Assembly (NCBI GenBank): GCA_030418115.1 | Contig: JAUHQD010000012.1 | Location: 62,001-126,000 of the forward strand | Direction of reading: 5' to 3' | DNA: 64,000 nucleotides | From: Alteromonadaceae bacterium BrNp21-10 | GTDB lineage: Bacteria > Pseudomonadota > Gammaproteobacteria > Enterobacterales > Alteromonadaceae | Shown: one piece after another, positions 1 through 8,664 of the stretch | Numbering within the stretch: the stretch's first letter is position 1 | Layout: every line of letters starts with the position of its first letter | The notes under the pieces: model-generated | The model's input: only the letters and a program-made list of their open reading frames with translations | The model's database searches: none | Told to the model about the DNA's origin: nothing | Position numbers and translations under genes: made by a program

Positions 1-115
1 GGGTGGCTAATCTAACTTCTGGATAATGCTCAGTAAAATACGCGCGGGTAAGTAGCGCTTTGGCTGATTGAGGGGAACTTTGAAAGCCGTGAATGTAAAC
101 AATAAGTTGCTGCAT
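1..115 (-). CDS. yqiA: YqiA-type esterase, N-terminal fragment
   Basis: Reading leftwards from an ATG at 115-113, the 38 visible codons begin MQQLIVYIHGFQSSPQSAKA, matching the first strand and oxyanion region (LYLHGFNSSP-type) of YqiA, a small alpha/beta-hydrolase esterase. The rest of the gene lies beyond the left window edge. In enterobacteria yqiA follows cpdA in the nudF-yqiB-cpdA-yqiA-parE cluster. Here the order is kept, but a PhzF-family gene on the opposite strand lies between cpdA and yqiA. No strong ribosome binding site is visible. The identification rests on the N-terminal motif plus synteny. Confidence 0.75.
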   Translation of the reverse strand, partial: MQQLIVYIHGFQSSPQSAKALLTRAYFTEHYPEVRLAT

Positions 116-295
116 AGGTAAGGAATCTAAACCTGTATTAACAATTAGAAAATGGATAACTGAACAATCTCGAATACTACACAATTAGCACTACACATTA
201 AATACAGCTTCTAATATGATGAAGCTAAGAGCATCAGCTAATTAATATTTAACCCCTAATCAAATCAGCAGGTTAGTGGCAGCATGGAGACTGAA

Positions 296-1204
296 ATGGG
301 TTACAAATTTTACACCGCCGACGTATTTACGACTAAACCTTTTAATGGTGCAAAGATACCTGTGTTTCCACAAGCGCAAGGGCTTAGTGATCATCAAATG
401 AAACTCATCGCCAATGAAAACAATGCCTCTGATACCATCTTTGTTTTTGACGACGAAGAGCCTAACACTAAAGATTTACGCATTTTTTCCGCAACTAAGC
501 GGGAAATAAAACCATCAATGCATACCTTGATTGCTGCAGCACAAGTATTAACGGCAACTAAAGCGTTACCCCTAGAGCCAAGTACACCACTGCATTTTAG
601 AAACGGCAATGATACCTATACCGTGTTCGTAGATGAATATCAGGGCGCTCCAGGATTGATTACTCAGTCAATTTCCACCACAGCGCAAATTGATCGCTTC
701 GTACCGACCACCGATGAATTGGCAAAAATGTTAACCTTGATCCCAGCCGATATTGGCTTTGACCGTCATCAACCATTAATTGTCAGCTGCGATACACCCT
801 ATTTAATTATCCCAATTAAATCTTACAACGCAGTAAGAGCGGCGCGTTTTGATATTGAACAATGGAGCCACTCATCGGTTCCGGCTTCGGTGTCTCATGG
901 TATTTTGTTGTTCTCAAATAACACCGACCATAACGAAGCAGACTTTCATGCACGACTATTAGGCCCCGATATCGCCAATTATGACGATCCACCGGTGGCG
1001 CCAGCAATGCCACACTTGGCTAACTTTTTGTGTCAAAACCCGAATATTCGTAACGGTACTCATGTATTTTCGGTGCAACGTGGCGCTAACGATCAACGTC
1101 AAAGTATTTTGCATTTGGAAATGGATAATAAAGGTGAAAAACAACTAACCGTGCGTATTGGTGGCTCAGCTGTATTGATGACCGAAGCCACGATGATGGT
1201 GTAA
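296..1204 (+). CDS. PhzF-family isomerase/epimerase-like protein
   Basis: The protein starts with the PhzF signature ADVFTTKPFNG, followed by a GLSD..M..IANENNASDTIFV block and an LRIFSATKREIKPSMHT block. These correspond to the first lobe of the diaminopimelate-epimerase-like fold. PhzF itself isomerises dihydrohydroxyanthranilic acid, but most family members have unknown substrates. The glutamate normally seen in the N-x-SET motif (catalytic in PhzF) is aspartate here, and the usual GHPT motif is SMHT, so activity may differ. I place the start at 296 because GGAG sits 6 nt upstream; an in-frame ATG at 284 would add four residues. It stands alone between cpdA and yqiA, on the opposite strand. 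Confidence 0.8.
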   Translation: MGYKFYTADVFTTKPFNGAKIPVFPQAQGLSDHQMKLIANENNASDTIFVFDDEEPNTKDLRIFSATKREIKPSMHTLIAAAQVLTATKALPLEPSTPLHFRNGNDTYTVFVDEYQGAPGLITQSISTTAQIDRFVPTTDELAKMLTLIPADIGFDRHQPLIVSCDTPYLIIPIKSYNAVRAARFDIEQWSHSSVPASVSHGILLFSNNTDHNEADFHARLLGPDIANYDDPPVAPAMPHLANFLCQNPNIRNGTHVFSVQRGANDQRQSILHLEMDNKGEKQLTVRIGGSAVLMTEATMMV

Positions 1205-1330
1205 CGAAATATGGTGTAAAAAAGCATTATGAAGTAAAACACGGGCGGCGCTATGGCAGCGCTGCGCGTTTTAACCATCGATAAGTTTATCAATAGATAA
1301 TGGCGTTCTTCATTTCAATAATGGTACTCC

Positions 1331-2098
1331 TCACCTCAATAACGACACTCTAATCACCTCGGTGGTAAGTCGACCATCCGCAAAACAATTTAGCAATCTA
1401 AAGCCCGGCCATTCCTCACTAAAAGCAAATTCAGCCTGTGTTGCCCACTGCCAGCAGCTTGATGGGCAACTAAAAATACTCACCTCATTTACTTGTTGTT
1501 CGATAGCGGTGTGAATATGACCATGGATCAGCGCCTTAACTGACGACAAATGACTCACCTGATTTAGAAACTCTTCAGCATTAATCAGTGGATATTTATC
1601 CATCCAGCCATGGCAAGGAATAGGATGATGATGTAGTGCTACTACATGATGTTGATGAAGATATTGCTGAATATAATCACAAGTCTGCGCTAATTGCTGC
1701 GCACTCACTTCACCAGATTTATTGTCAGTTTTGCTGGATAGGCAATGCAGATGCCAATTACCATAGGTTACCGGCCCCCTATGCCATAATTCTTTCGCAG
1801 AAAATACTGTCTGCATCGCAGCAATATCATCATGGTTGCCGGGTAACAAATGCAGAGGCGTGTGTCCTAAATATTCCGCGCACAGCTGTTGTAAATGCCA
1901 ATAACTCTGTTGACTATAATCGTTAGTGATATCGCCGCTAACCACCACACAATCGGGTTTATACTGGGCAAGCTGCTTAAGCACTGCAGACAAACTAAGA
2001 TAGGGATTAACGTTGTTATAGCCCGTTTTCTGGGTGTCCGCGTACAAATGGCAGTCACTGATTTGGGCAATTAATAAGGGCTTGGCTGCACTCAACAT
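1331..2098 (-). CDS. cpdA: 3',5'-cyclic AMP phosphodiesterase CpdA
   Basis: A 255-residue class III cyclic nucleotide phosphodiesterase of the calcineurin-like metallophosphoesterase fold. The metal-binding motifs appear in order: DCH near residue 15, GDITND near 55, GNHDD near 88, a histidine cluster ALHHHP near 154, and GHIH near 192. The cytoplasmic enzyme hydrolyses cAMP and so tunes CRP-dependent transcription. It directly abuts the DUF1249 gene upstream (no spacer), which follows nudF, so the three form one operon as in E. coli. Length agrees with the family (E. coli CpdA is 275 residues). Confidence 0.92.
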   Translation of the reverse strand: MLSAAKPLLIAQISDCHLYADTQKTGYNNVNPYLSLSAVLKQLAQYKPDCVVVSGDITNDYSQQSYWHLQQLCAEYLGHTPLHLLPGNHDDIAAMQTVFSAKELWHRGPVTYGNWHLHCLSSKTDNKSGEVSAQQLAQTCDYIQQYLHQHHVVALHHHPIPCHGWMDKYPLINAEEFLNQVSHLSSVKALIHGHIHTAIEQQVNEVSIFSCPSSCWQWATQAEFAFSEEWPGFRLLNCFADGRLTTEVIRVSLLR

Positions 2099-2539
2099 TT
2101 ACTGATTAAACATTTCCCTACTACCTATATGTTTATGGCAGAACTGTAACCATTCATATAAAAAGGTATTGACCATTTCTTTTTCATTCGGCTGATGCAT
2201 TCTTTTATTGGGGTAAGCATAACTCGCCCGAAAAGCGCCTACATGCTGGCTTTTTAATACTTCGGCCATGCGCACATCATGATACAAACGCACCTGCATT
2301 GTCGGCTGCACATAATCGGGTAAACCGCGATGTTGCTGGCAGATATCTAATGTGGTGGTATACGGACTAACTTCGACAATGTGAATATCGTAAGTAAGAT
2401 CTTTACCGTTATTAAAACGATATTGTAAAGAGTCATCATCGCATGCAGGCAATAAACCCAGCAATTTACCGTAATTCACATCACAAGTGGCCTGTAACTT
2501 AGATAAGTTAGGCACGTATTTACGCTGATTAATACTCAT
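2099..2539 (-). CDS. yqiB: DUF1249 family protein (YqiB-like)
   Basis: A small protein (146 residues from the chosen ATG) beginning MSINQRKYVPNLSKLQATCD, which aligns with the YqiB start (KRYTPDFPEMMRLCEMN-type). It has the DUF1249 pattern: NYGKLLGLLP, YDIHIVEVSPYTTTLDI and MQVRLYHDVRMAEVL. Function is unknown. The ATG at 2539 leaves a 10-nt gap after the nudF stop. An in-frame TTG at 2569 would overlap nudF and add ten residues not typical of the family. It lies between nudF and cpdA, the conserved enterobacterial order, so co-transcription is likely. Confidence 0.85.
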   Translation of the reverse strand: MSINQRKYVPNLSKLQATCDVNYGKLLGLLPACDDDSLQYRFNNGKDLTYDIHIVEVSPYTTTLDICQQHRGLPDYVQPTMQVRLYHDVRMAEVLKSQHVGAFRASYAYPNKRMHQPNEKEMVNTFLYEWLQFCHKHIGSREMFNQ

Positions 2540-2549
2540 ACTACGTTTG

Positions 2550-3182
2550 TTATACAGACCATTGGTCAATGAGTTTCGCCTTATTTAATGCTAACCACTG
2601 TAATGCAATTACGGTGGATGCATTGTCAATTTTACCTTGCTCTAACAGAGTATAGGCATCATCTAAGTTAATTCGATGCACTAGAATGTCTTCATGTTCA
2701 TCCACTAAACCGTGAATACCTTTGGCCGTGGATGCATCCACTTCGGCAATATAAATATGTAAGCGTTCCGTTGTGCCACCAGGACTGGAGTAATAACTTA
2801 AGGCTTTGTGTAAGCGGCCAAAAGTTAAACCAGCTTCTTCCATGGCTTCGCGGCGCACTACATCATCGGCCTGTTCGCCTTCATCAATCATGCCAGCAAT
2901 ACACTCCAACAACCATGGACTATGCTCACTCTCTATAGCACCGATGCGTAACTGTTCAATCAGCACCAACTCATTACGCTGAACATCAAAAGGCAATACG
3001 GCGACTGCATCACTACGTTGATACATCTCGCGGACCACTTCTTTGCTCCAACCACCCGCAAAAAGTTTGTGTTTAAAGGTATAAGCTGCAAGATGAAAAA
3101 AACCTTTGTATAGAGTTTTCTTGCTCAATAGTTGCATATCATTTTGAACAAACTGTTGTATTTTAGGTGCGCGGTCTGACAA
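2550..3182 (-). CDS. nudF: ADP-ribose pyrophosphatase NudF
   Basis: A 210-residue Nudix hydrolase. The Nudix box (G-x5-E-x7-REUxEExGU) is read from GMIDEGE through RREAMEEAGL at about residues 96-116, followed by SSPGGTTERLHIY, typical of ADP-sugar pyrophosphatases. It should hydrolyse ADP-ribose to AMP and ribose 5-phosphate in the cytoplasm. The start is a TTG at 3182 with AAGGAA about 7 nt upstream and no competing ATG nearby. First gene of the nudF-yqiB-cpdA operon, divergent from tolC as in E. coli. Confidence 0.9.
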   Translation of the reverse strand: MSDRAPKIQQFVQNDMQLLSKKTLYKGFFHLAAYTFKHKLFAGGWSKEVVREMYQRSDAVAVLPFDVQRNELVLIEQLRIGAIESEHSPWLLECIAGMIDEGEQADDVVRREAMEEAGLTFGRLHKALSYYSSPGGTTERLHIYIAEVDASTAKGIHGLVDEHEDILVHRINLDDAYTLLEQGKIDNASTVIALQWLALNKAKLIDQWSV

Positions 3183-3672
3183 CTCAAATTCCTTATTTTA
3201 GTAAGCGAGGCAAAATGAATATTATACCTCTATCGTTATCGACATTCAGAGATAATATGAATAATAAGCAACTAGGCCTTGAATCCTGACAAAACCGCCT
3301 TATCTCTAGGCATAGCATTAAAGGTCGCGGTCCATAAATACCCAAATAGCCTAAACTAATGACAATATTACGTTAATAATCTAGGCTAGTATCTTGAATT
3401 TATTAAGGATTTACATTGCTGATTAACAGCGATAACCACACATTCTGTTACACTTGGATACGCTGTGTTACCACAAAGAGATAATATTCGACCGCTTAAT
3501 TAATTACAATTTACGCACTAAGGTTCTGCTTACCATAGTGAACATGACAACAGCTGTTATCAATAAACATCACCCGTCATAGGAAAAGTGTAAAAGTGGA
3601 CAATTGCGAAAATAAAATTAAAAGCTCATTCAGCCCTTGAATAGCATAATGGATACAAAAATAGGAATGCAC
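3183..3672. other. Intergenic region between divergent nudF and tolC
   Basis: A 490-bp non-coding region that must hold the promoters of the nudF operon (leftward) and of tolC (rightward). It is A+T rich. A ten-base palindrome AACAGCTGTT lies at 3549-3558 and could be a regulator site, but I recognise no named operator. No small ORF with a convincing ribosome binding site was seen. Confidence 0.5.
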
Positions 3673-4959
3673 ATGAAAAAAACATTATTAGCCATGCTTA
3701 TTGGCTTAAGCGTGGCATCTCAAGCGGTGGCGGATGACCTGTACGAAGTATACCAACAGGCACTTGCGCATGATCCGGTTACATTGAAATCCCAAGCCAG
3801 CAAAGATGCGGCTTTTTCATCTATCGGTAATAGTAAGGCCAATTTGTTGCCACAAATTTCACTGTCGGTTTCTGCCAGCAAAGCCGGTATGGATGCCGAT
3901 GGCTCAAGCAATGGTGCCACATTATCTTTGAGACAGTCGCTTTATAGCGCGGCTAATTACGCAAGATTAGACCGAGCAGAACTAGTTGCCAGCCAAGCAG
4001 ATGCTAGTTATGCCAATGCCAAACAAGATTTAATTTTACGTACCGTCACTACCTACTTCAGTGTGTTACAAGCGCAAGATGACTTAGAATTTGCTCTTGC
4101 TGAAAAACGTGCAATTGAGCGCCAACTAGAACAAACATCACAGCGTTTTAAAGTGGGCCTTACCGCAAAAACCGACGTACATGAAGCCCAGGCATTGTTT
4201 GATAATTCCGTGGCCTCAGAAATCAGTGCCCGAAATAGTGTTGAAATTCGTTTAGAAGCATTACGTGAAATTACCGGCATCTACCATCAAAACCTCTATG
4301 TCATGGACAAGCCGCGTTTTAGTGCAGATACGCCAATGCCGAGCAATGTTATCGACTGGCTATCTATGGCTGAGAATAAAAATACCCAATTGATGGCGTC
4401 GAATATATTGGTGGATATTGCCAAAGAAGATATTGACCTTGCCAATACCGGTCACTATCCAGAACTAAGTTTAAGTGGCAATGTCAGTTCCAACGACAGC
4501 AGCGGTGATGCTGACCGCTATAATACTAGCTCTATTGGCATAAACCTGAGCGTACCTATCTATAGCGGTGGCGGCACAAGTTCAGCAGTAGAAACAGCTC
4601 GCCATAACTTTATTGTCAGCAGTGAAGAACGTGAGCGTATACATCGCTCTGTAGTACGTAGTGTGCGTTCAAACTTTTACGATGTTACTGCGGCTATTTC
4701 ACGTATTCGTGCATTAGAACAAGCAGTAGTATCAGCTGAAAGTGCACTTAGTGCCACCGAAGCTGGCTTTGATGTGGGTACGCGGACCATTGTTGATGTA
4801 TTAAACAGTACAAGAAACCTCTACGATGCCAAACGTAATTTAGCGCGCTCGCAATACGGTTACATCACCAGCATACTGACCCTAAAATTAGCCTCTGGCT
4901 CATTAACCGAACAAGATGTCATCGACATCAACCAAGGGCTGACTGCCAGTACCAATTAA
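3673..4959 (+). CDS. tolC: Outer membrane efflux/secretion channel TolC
   Basis: 428 residues from the chosen start. A signal peptide (MKKTLLAMLIGLSVASQAVA) is followed by mature DDLYEVYQQALAHDP, the classic TolC N-terminus. Two repeats of the outer-membrane-efflux-protein domain follow, with KQDLILRTVTTYF and SQRFKVGLTAKTDV in the first half and GFDVGTRTIVDVLN in the second. The trimer forms the outer-membrane exit duct for AcrAB-type pumps and type I secretion. I choose the ATG at 3673 because GGA lies 6 nt upstream; ATGs at 3649 and 3667 and a TTG at 3637 are in frame. It is divergent from nudF, as in enterobacteria, and followed by a clear terminator. Confidence 0.93.
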   Translation: MKKTLLAMLIGLSVASQAVADDLYEVYQQALAHDPVTLKSQASKDAAFSSIGNSKANLLPQISLSVSASKAGMDADGSSNGATLSLRQSLYSAANYARLDRAELVASQADASYANAKQDLILRTVTTYFSVLQAQDDLEFALAEKRAIERQLEQTSQRFKVGLTAKTDVHEAQALFDNSVASEISARNSVEIRLEALREITGIYHQNLYVMDKPRFSADTPMPSNVIDWLSMAENKNTQLMASNILVDIAKEDIDLANTGHYPELSLSGNVSSNDSSGDADRYNTSSIGINLSVPIYSGGGTSSAVETARHNFIVSSEERERIHRSVVRSVRSNFYDVTAAISRIRALEQAVVSAESALSATEAGFDVGTRTIVDVLNSTRNLYDAKRNLARSQYGYITSILTLKLASGSLTEQDVIDINQGLTASTN

Positions 4960-4984
4960 TACGGCACCGCATCAGTCAATATTT

Positions 4985-5014
4985 AAAAACCACCTCTATG
5001 CAGGTGGTTTTTTC
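4985..5014 (+). terminator. Rho-independent terminator of tolC
   Basis: Nine-base perfect arms AAACCACCT / AGGTGGTTT (4987-4995 and 5002-5010) with a six-base loop, running into TTTTTTC. It lies 27 bp after the tolC stop. Confidence 0.88.
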
Positions 5015-5379
5015 TTTGAGCGCAACAGATATTTGATAAATAACATTTTTATGACATAGTTGCAGAACGTCATTGACCATATAGCACTCACATTCATGAA
5101 CATTAGTCAGCGGCAATTAATCAAACCTATGAGTACGTTGAGCTCTCTGTCATTAAATTAGCATGGTCAGTGTTACCGCCACCACAACTTATATTATAAT
5201 CCGGCATATAACAGCAAAGCGACCACCATGGTTTACTGAGCTATTCAGTTTACACTCATCACCTATTTCAATTAGCACCACGACAACTCGCCCCCTATAT
5301 CAGGACTCAAAGAATGAATATTGCAGCATTGATTATGGCATTGAAATACCATTCAAAATATTTAAAGGACTCTCTACTT
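5015..5379. other. Intergenic region upstream of the Tsx-like porin
   Basis: About 365 bp separate the tolC terminator from the porin start. Reading frames here lack good starts or family features. An AGGA at 5302-5305 precedes an in-frame ATG at 5314 that would extend the porin by 22 residues ahead of its signal peptide. I see no recognisable regulatory motif. Confidence 0.4.
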
Positions 5380-6111
5380 ATGCGCAAACTGATTTGCTTG
5401 AAATCTATTCTGGTCACTCTGCTATTACCTTTTAGTGTACACAGTGAAGTTTTGTGGCAAGACTTTAGTGTCAGCTATACCTATGGACAAGACTTTAGAG
5501 TGGGTGACCCAGATCGGCAAATTATCACACTAGAGCATGCAGCGGGTACCAACTGGGGCGATAGTTTTATGTTTCTTGACCATTTGCGTTCGGACAATGG
5601 CGACCGCGACAATTACGCAGAATGGTCACCACGATTGAGCTTATGTAAGGCAGGGATTAGCTGTATATCCAATTCTTGGATAAAAGATGTCCTAGTCGCA
5701 AGTACCTTAGAAATGTCCACAGTATCGACAGATATATTATTGGGAATGGGGGCCGACCTCGACATTAGAGGCTTTACCTTTCTACAAGTTAATGTTTATC
5801 GTCGTCAAAACGATAACGTCAGTAATAACTGGCAAATCACTAGCGCATGGTCACGCCCCTTTAAATTCGGTAATCACTCCTTTATTTACGATGGTTTTAT
5901 TGATTGGTATAACACCACCAAAGATCAGAACAGCAGTTTGAACTGGACCTCACAGCTCAAGTGGTCTGCCAGCGATTGGTTAGGATTATCTAGTCAACTG
6001 TATTTTGGTGTTGAATATGTATTTTGGCGCAATAAATTTGGAATTGCTGATAGCCCCGCGTTGCGCACCAACGAGTCAAATATTAACGCGTTGGTAAAAT
6101 GGCACTTTTAG
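5380..6111 (+). CDS. Tsx-like nucleoside-specific outer membrane channel
   Basis: 243 residues from the chosen ATG: signal peptide MRKLICLKSILVTLLLPFSVHS, then a beta-barrel pattern. The motifs fit the Channel_Tsx family: LEHAAGTNWGDSFMFLDHL near the start, FLQVNVYRR mid-protein, and the C-terminal LYFGVEYVFWRNKFGI...LVKWHF, ending in phenylalanine as outer-membrane barrels do. E. coli Tsx takes up nucleosides, and OmpK of vibrios is a relative. The substrate here is not proven. AAAGGA lies 10 nt upstream of 5380; an alternative start at 5314 also has an AGGA but would bury the signal peptide. Monocistronic. Confidence 0.8.
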   Translation: MRKLICLKSILVTLLLPFSVHSEVLWQDFSVSYTYGQDFRVGDPDRQIITLEHAAGTNWGDSFMFLDHLRSDNGDRDNYAEWSPRLSLCKAGISCISNSWIKDVLVASTLEMSTVSTDILLGMGADLDIRGFTFLQVNVYRRQNDNVSNNWQITSAWSRPFKFGNHSFIYDGFIDWYNTTKDQNSSLNWTSQLKWSASDWLGLSSQLYFGVEYVFWRNKFGIADSPALRTNESNINALVKWHF

Positions 6112-6288
6112 TTTTATCGAAGACAATCTGTATTGGTTACGGAAAAAATCAATGAACAATCTTTCAATTAAATTTAGGATATTATTGTTGGTGACCATTA
6201 AGTTCTATTCATGTAAGTAGTGAGAAAACCGACCTCGGTATTTAGGACGAATTAAAAAAATGCTGAGTCACCCGTTTAATCTTTCAGT

Positions 6289-6615
6289 ATGGTTTTGAAT
6301 AACATGCTCACTTTATCATTACTACTTAATGCTAGGCTTATTGCTAACGTTGAGAACAAAGGTCGCCTGACTTTGGCTTTTGCTGAAGGACAACTCAATG
6401 TACCGAACGTTTATCGATTGCAATGCGACAGCGCACAACGAGTTGAATTGCGCGATATTATTGGTTGCAGAGTGACTGATGCCTATTTTCATCAACAACA
6501 ATTAACACTAGTCTTCGATGGTCGTATCGAGTTTAGCCTGCGATTACGTGAGCAACATGCCGTCACGTTTACCGACATTCATGGTGTTTTACACAATTTT
6601 AAAAAGCCGCTTTAG
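6289..6615 (+). CDS. Small hypothetical protein
   Basis: A 108-residue ORF with no family I can name. The sequence alternates hydrophobic and polar residues (LRDIIGCRVTDAYFHQQ, LTLVFDGRIEFSLRL), consistent with a small beta-sheet domain, and ends FKKPL. Its stop overlaps the convergent stop of the GGDEF gene by four bases. No clear ribosome binding site precedes the ATG at 6289; the ATG at 6304 is another possibility. It is probably real because its frame is open over the whole gap and the overlap of stops is tight, but this is uncertain. Confidence 0.5.
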   Translation: MVLNNMLTLSLLLNARLIANVENKGRLTLAFAEGQLNVPNVYRLQCDSAQRVELRDIIGCRVTDAYFHQQQLTLVFDGRIEFSLRLREQHAVTFTDIHGVLHNFKKPL

Positions 6616-7895
6616 TCTAATGCCACTACCACTCGATTTCGGCCTTGGGCTTTAGCATCATACAACGCCATATCGGCACGTTTAATAAAGTCGCTATTGG
6701 TTTCATTAAGACGCTGTGCTACACCAAAACTGGCGGTTAAGCGCTCATCATGAACCCAGTGATTTTCTTCAATCAACAGCCGTAGAGATTCCGCTAAATC
6801 TTGTGCGGCAAAGCTGTCAGTATTAGGGCAGACCAACAAAAATTCTTCCCCGCCCCAGCGCGCTAAGCAATCGGTTGCGCGGCAATTATATTGAACTAAG
6901 CGCACAAACTCTTTTAGTACCGCATCGCCCATCCCATGGCCATGACGATCATTAATTTGCTTAAAATGGTCAATATCCATAAAGATTAAGGACAATAATT
7001 TTAACTCTTGGGTAAAAATGGGTTTGATCCCACTACGATTCAGCGCGCCAGTTAGCGGGTCGCGTTCTGCCATATTTTTTAAAGACTCTGTTTCAACGTT
7101 AAGTAGTCGATTCAGTTGCTTCAACTCTTTAGCTTGTCTCGTAACGACTTTAAGATTGCGACTGGCCCGTAAACCATTAAAAGCGAGCAAAACCAAAGCA
7201 GCGACTATCCACATAGCAGCAATAAAGCCATACATTTGTCGACTATTAAGCCATTTCCCAGAAAATATTATTTTCTCTAACTGCAGCTGATAATGTCCGG
7301 CAAGAATACCGTTACCTGTCGATATTTCTAATGACATGACCTTATCAAATTCCGGGCTGGATAAACGAATAGGAATATGCTGTTCGACTAGCCACCAAGA
7401 TGCCACTTGCATGGAATCCATGGGAATAATGGTCGGGTAGTCATTTTTCATAGGATCAAACTCAACGCCAATATACTTCCAGGAATCCTGATCAGCCAAC
7501 GTTGAATATTCAGCATTAAAATTGCGCAACTGCACCCGTAACGGTGCAGGATTATCATTGATATAACGAGCAAAAACGCTAACCTGAGTAAATACTGAAA
7601 GGTCCAGCCCTGTGGGGTGCTGCTCATCGAATAAGCTAATAGTAATTTCACAAAAGGGGTAAGCATAAGTTGCATCATCAATTTCACAATCAAGTAAAAA
7701 AGCCTTATCACTGACATTGAGTTGTGCCTCAGACCCCCCTCCCAAAGATGCATCACTCACTCCTACAATGACATTACTTAATTGCGGAGTAACAACAAAA
7801 TAATGATTTAACGAATATTTTTGCAATAACACTAAGATAATTGTGATAGCAACTAACGCAAGGATAATTCCATTTTCAATCTGTTTGCCACCCAT
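6612..7895 (-). CDS. Membrane-anchored diguanylate cyclase (GGDEF)
   Basis: 427 residues. A transmembrane helix at about 8-25 is followed by a roughly 195-residue periplasmic domain with two cysteines (LLDCEIDD, YPFCEI), a second helix near 222-242 and a C-terminal GGDEF domain. The domain opens with ERDPLTGALNR and has FMDIDHFKQINDRHGH and the active-site motif GGEEF. RATD, an RxxD inhibitory I-site, lies exactly five residues before GGEEF. It should make c-di-GMP from two GTP with product inhibition. The periplasmic sensor is not a family I recognise. Its only immediate neighbour on this side is the convergent small ORF. Confidence 0.9.
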   Translation of the reverse strand: MGGKQIENGIILALVAITIILVLLQKYSLNHYFVVTPQLSNVIVGVSDASLGGGSEAQLNVSDKAFLLDCEIDDATYAYPFCEITISLFDEQHPTGLDLSVFTQVSVFARYINDNPAPLRVQLRNFNAEYSTLADQDSWKYIGVEFDPMKNDYPTIIPMDSMQVASWWLVEQHIPIRLSSPEFDKVMSLEISTGNGILAGHYQLQLEKIIFSGKWLNSRQMYGFIAAMWIVAALVLLAFNGLRASRNLKVVTRQAKELKQLNRLLNVETESLKNMAERDPLTGALNRSGIKPIFTQELKLLSLIFMDIDHFKQINDRHGHGMGDAVLKEFVRLVQYNCRATDCLARWGGEEFLLVCPNTDSFAAQDLAESLRLLIEENHWVHDERLTASFGVAQRLNETNSDFIKRADMALYDAKAQGRNRVVVALD

Positions 7896-8247
7896 ACCAC
7901 AACCTTATGTGAATGCGATTAAACGAAGAGGACATGAGTAAGAAAACCCAGCACACATAATAATTTCATTAATTAAGACTGGTATAGTACAAGAGAGGAT
8001 TATTCGCTAATTTAAACAAGAATCAATAACTTGTCCTAATATACCGACTAACAGGTTTTTAAATAGATTGACTCCGCCGCACGATTACTATATCTTGTCG
8101 GCCAGCTAGAAAGAAAGTCTTTAGTTTACATGCTCCATTTCGCAGATTTACTTGTAATTCCACGTCCTGAAGTTTCTAAGTTTTTACCTATTTTTATGCT
8201 ATTCCGGCCTTTAAGGCCAATTAATTATTTAAATTTCAGGATATATT
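7896..8247. other. Divergent intergenic region, GGDEF gene / cold-shock gene
   Basis: 352 bp between divergent starts. The right half is probably the long 5' untranslated leader of the cold-shock gene, with a GGCCTTTAAGGCC palindrome at 8207-8219 shortly before its ribosome binding site. I see no ORF of note. Confidence 0.4.
8068..8096 (+). promoter_or_regulatory. Candidate sigma-70 promoter of the cold-shock gene
   Basis: TTGACT at 8068-8073 and TATCTT at 8091-8096 are separated by 17 bases. Transcription from here would give a leader of roughly 150 nt before the ATG at 8248, as is usual for cspA-type genes. Confidence 0.4.
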
Positions 8248-8457
8248 ATGTCTAATACAGTAAGCGGTACAGTTAAGTGGTTCAATGAGTCTAAAGGTTT
8301 TGGTTTCATCGAGCAGCAGTCTGGTCCAGACGTTTTCGCTCATTTCAGTGCTATCACTAGCTCAGGTTTCAAAACTTTAGCTGAAGGCCAAAAAGTAGAA
8401 TTCACTATCACTCAAGGTCAAAAAGGACCTCAAGCAGAAAACATCGTAGCTCTTTAA
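8248..8457 (+). CDS. CspA-family cold-shock RNA chaperone
   Basis: 69 residues, the standard length for a single cold-shock domain. RNP1 is KGFGFI and RNP2 is VFAHF, after the usual [11 protein letters not shown] start. Such proteins bind single-stranded RNA and DNA and melt secondary structure; some are cold-induced, others constitutive (CspC/CspE type), which sequence alone cannot settle. AGGA lies 7 nt upstream of the ATG. The long leader and a strong terminator indicate a monocistronic transcript. Confidence 0.93.
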   Translation: MSNTVSGTVKWFNESKGFGFIEQQSGPDVFAHFSAITSSGFKTLAEGQKVEFTITQGQKGPQAENIVAL

Positions 8458-8510
8458 TTAGAGTGGATGTAATGCTTCAGCAATGAGGCATTAATCTGTA
8501 GAGTGAAAAA

Positions 8511-8535
8511 GCAAACCTTAGGGTTTGCTTTTTTT
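8511..8535 (+). terminator. Terminator of the cold-shock gene
   Basis: GCAAACC / GGTTTGC (8511-8517, 8522-8528) with a four-base loop and seven Ts. A weaker hairpin AATGC...GCATT lies just before it. Confidence 0.88.
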
Positions 8536-8664
8536 ATGTCTGAAGGAAAGTAGCTCTCTCATATAACTTCGTTTTCTACAGTATGCGCAGTAATATCGCT
8601 AATGCTGCGGAATGAATCGAGATACAAACGTCGATGAGATATACAGGCTTCCACCGACATTGAT

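Noticed and set aside
5163-5435. 90-residue plus-strand ORF before the Tsx-like gene
   Set aside because: It overlaps the true porin signal peptide in another frame and has no ribosome binding site or conserved pattern.
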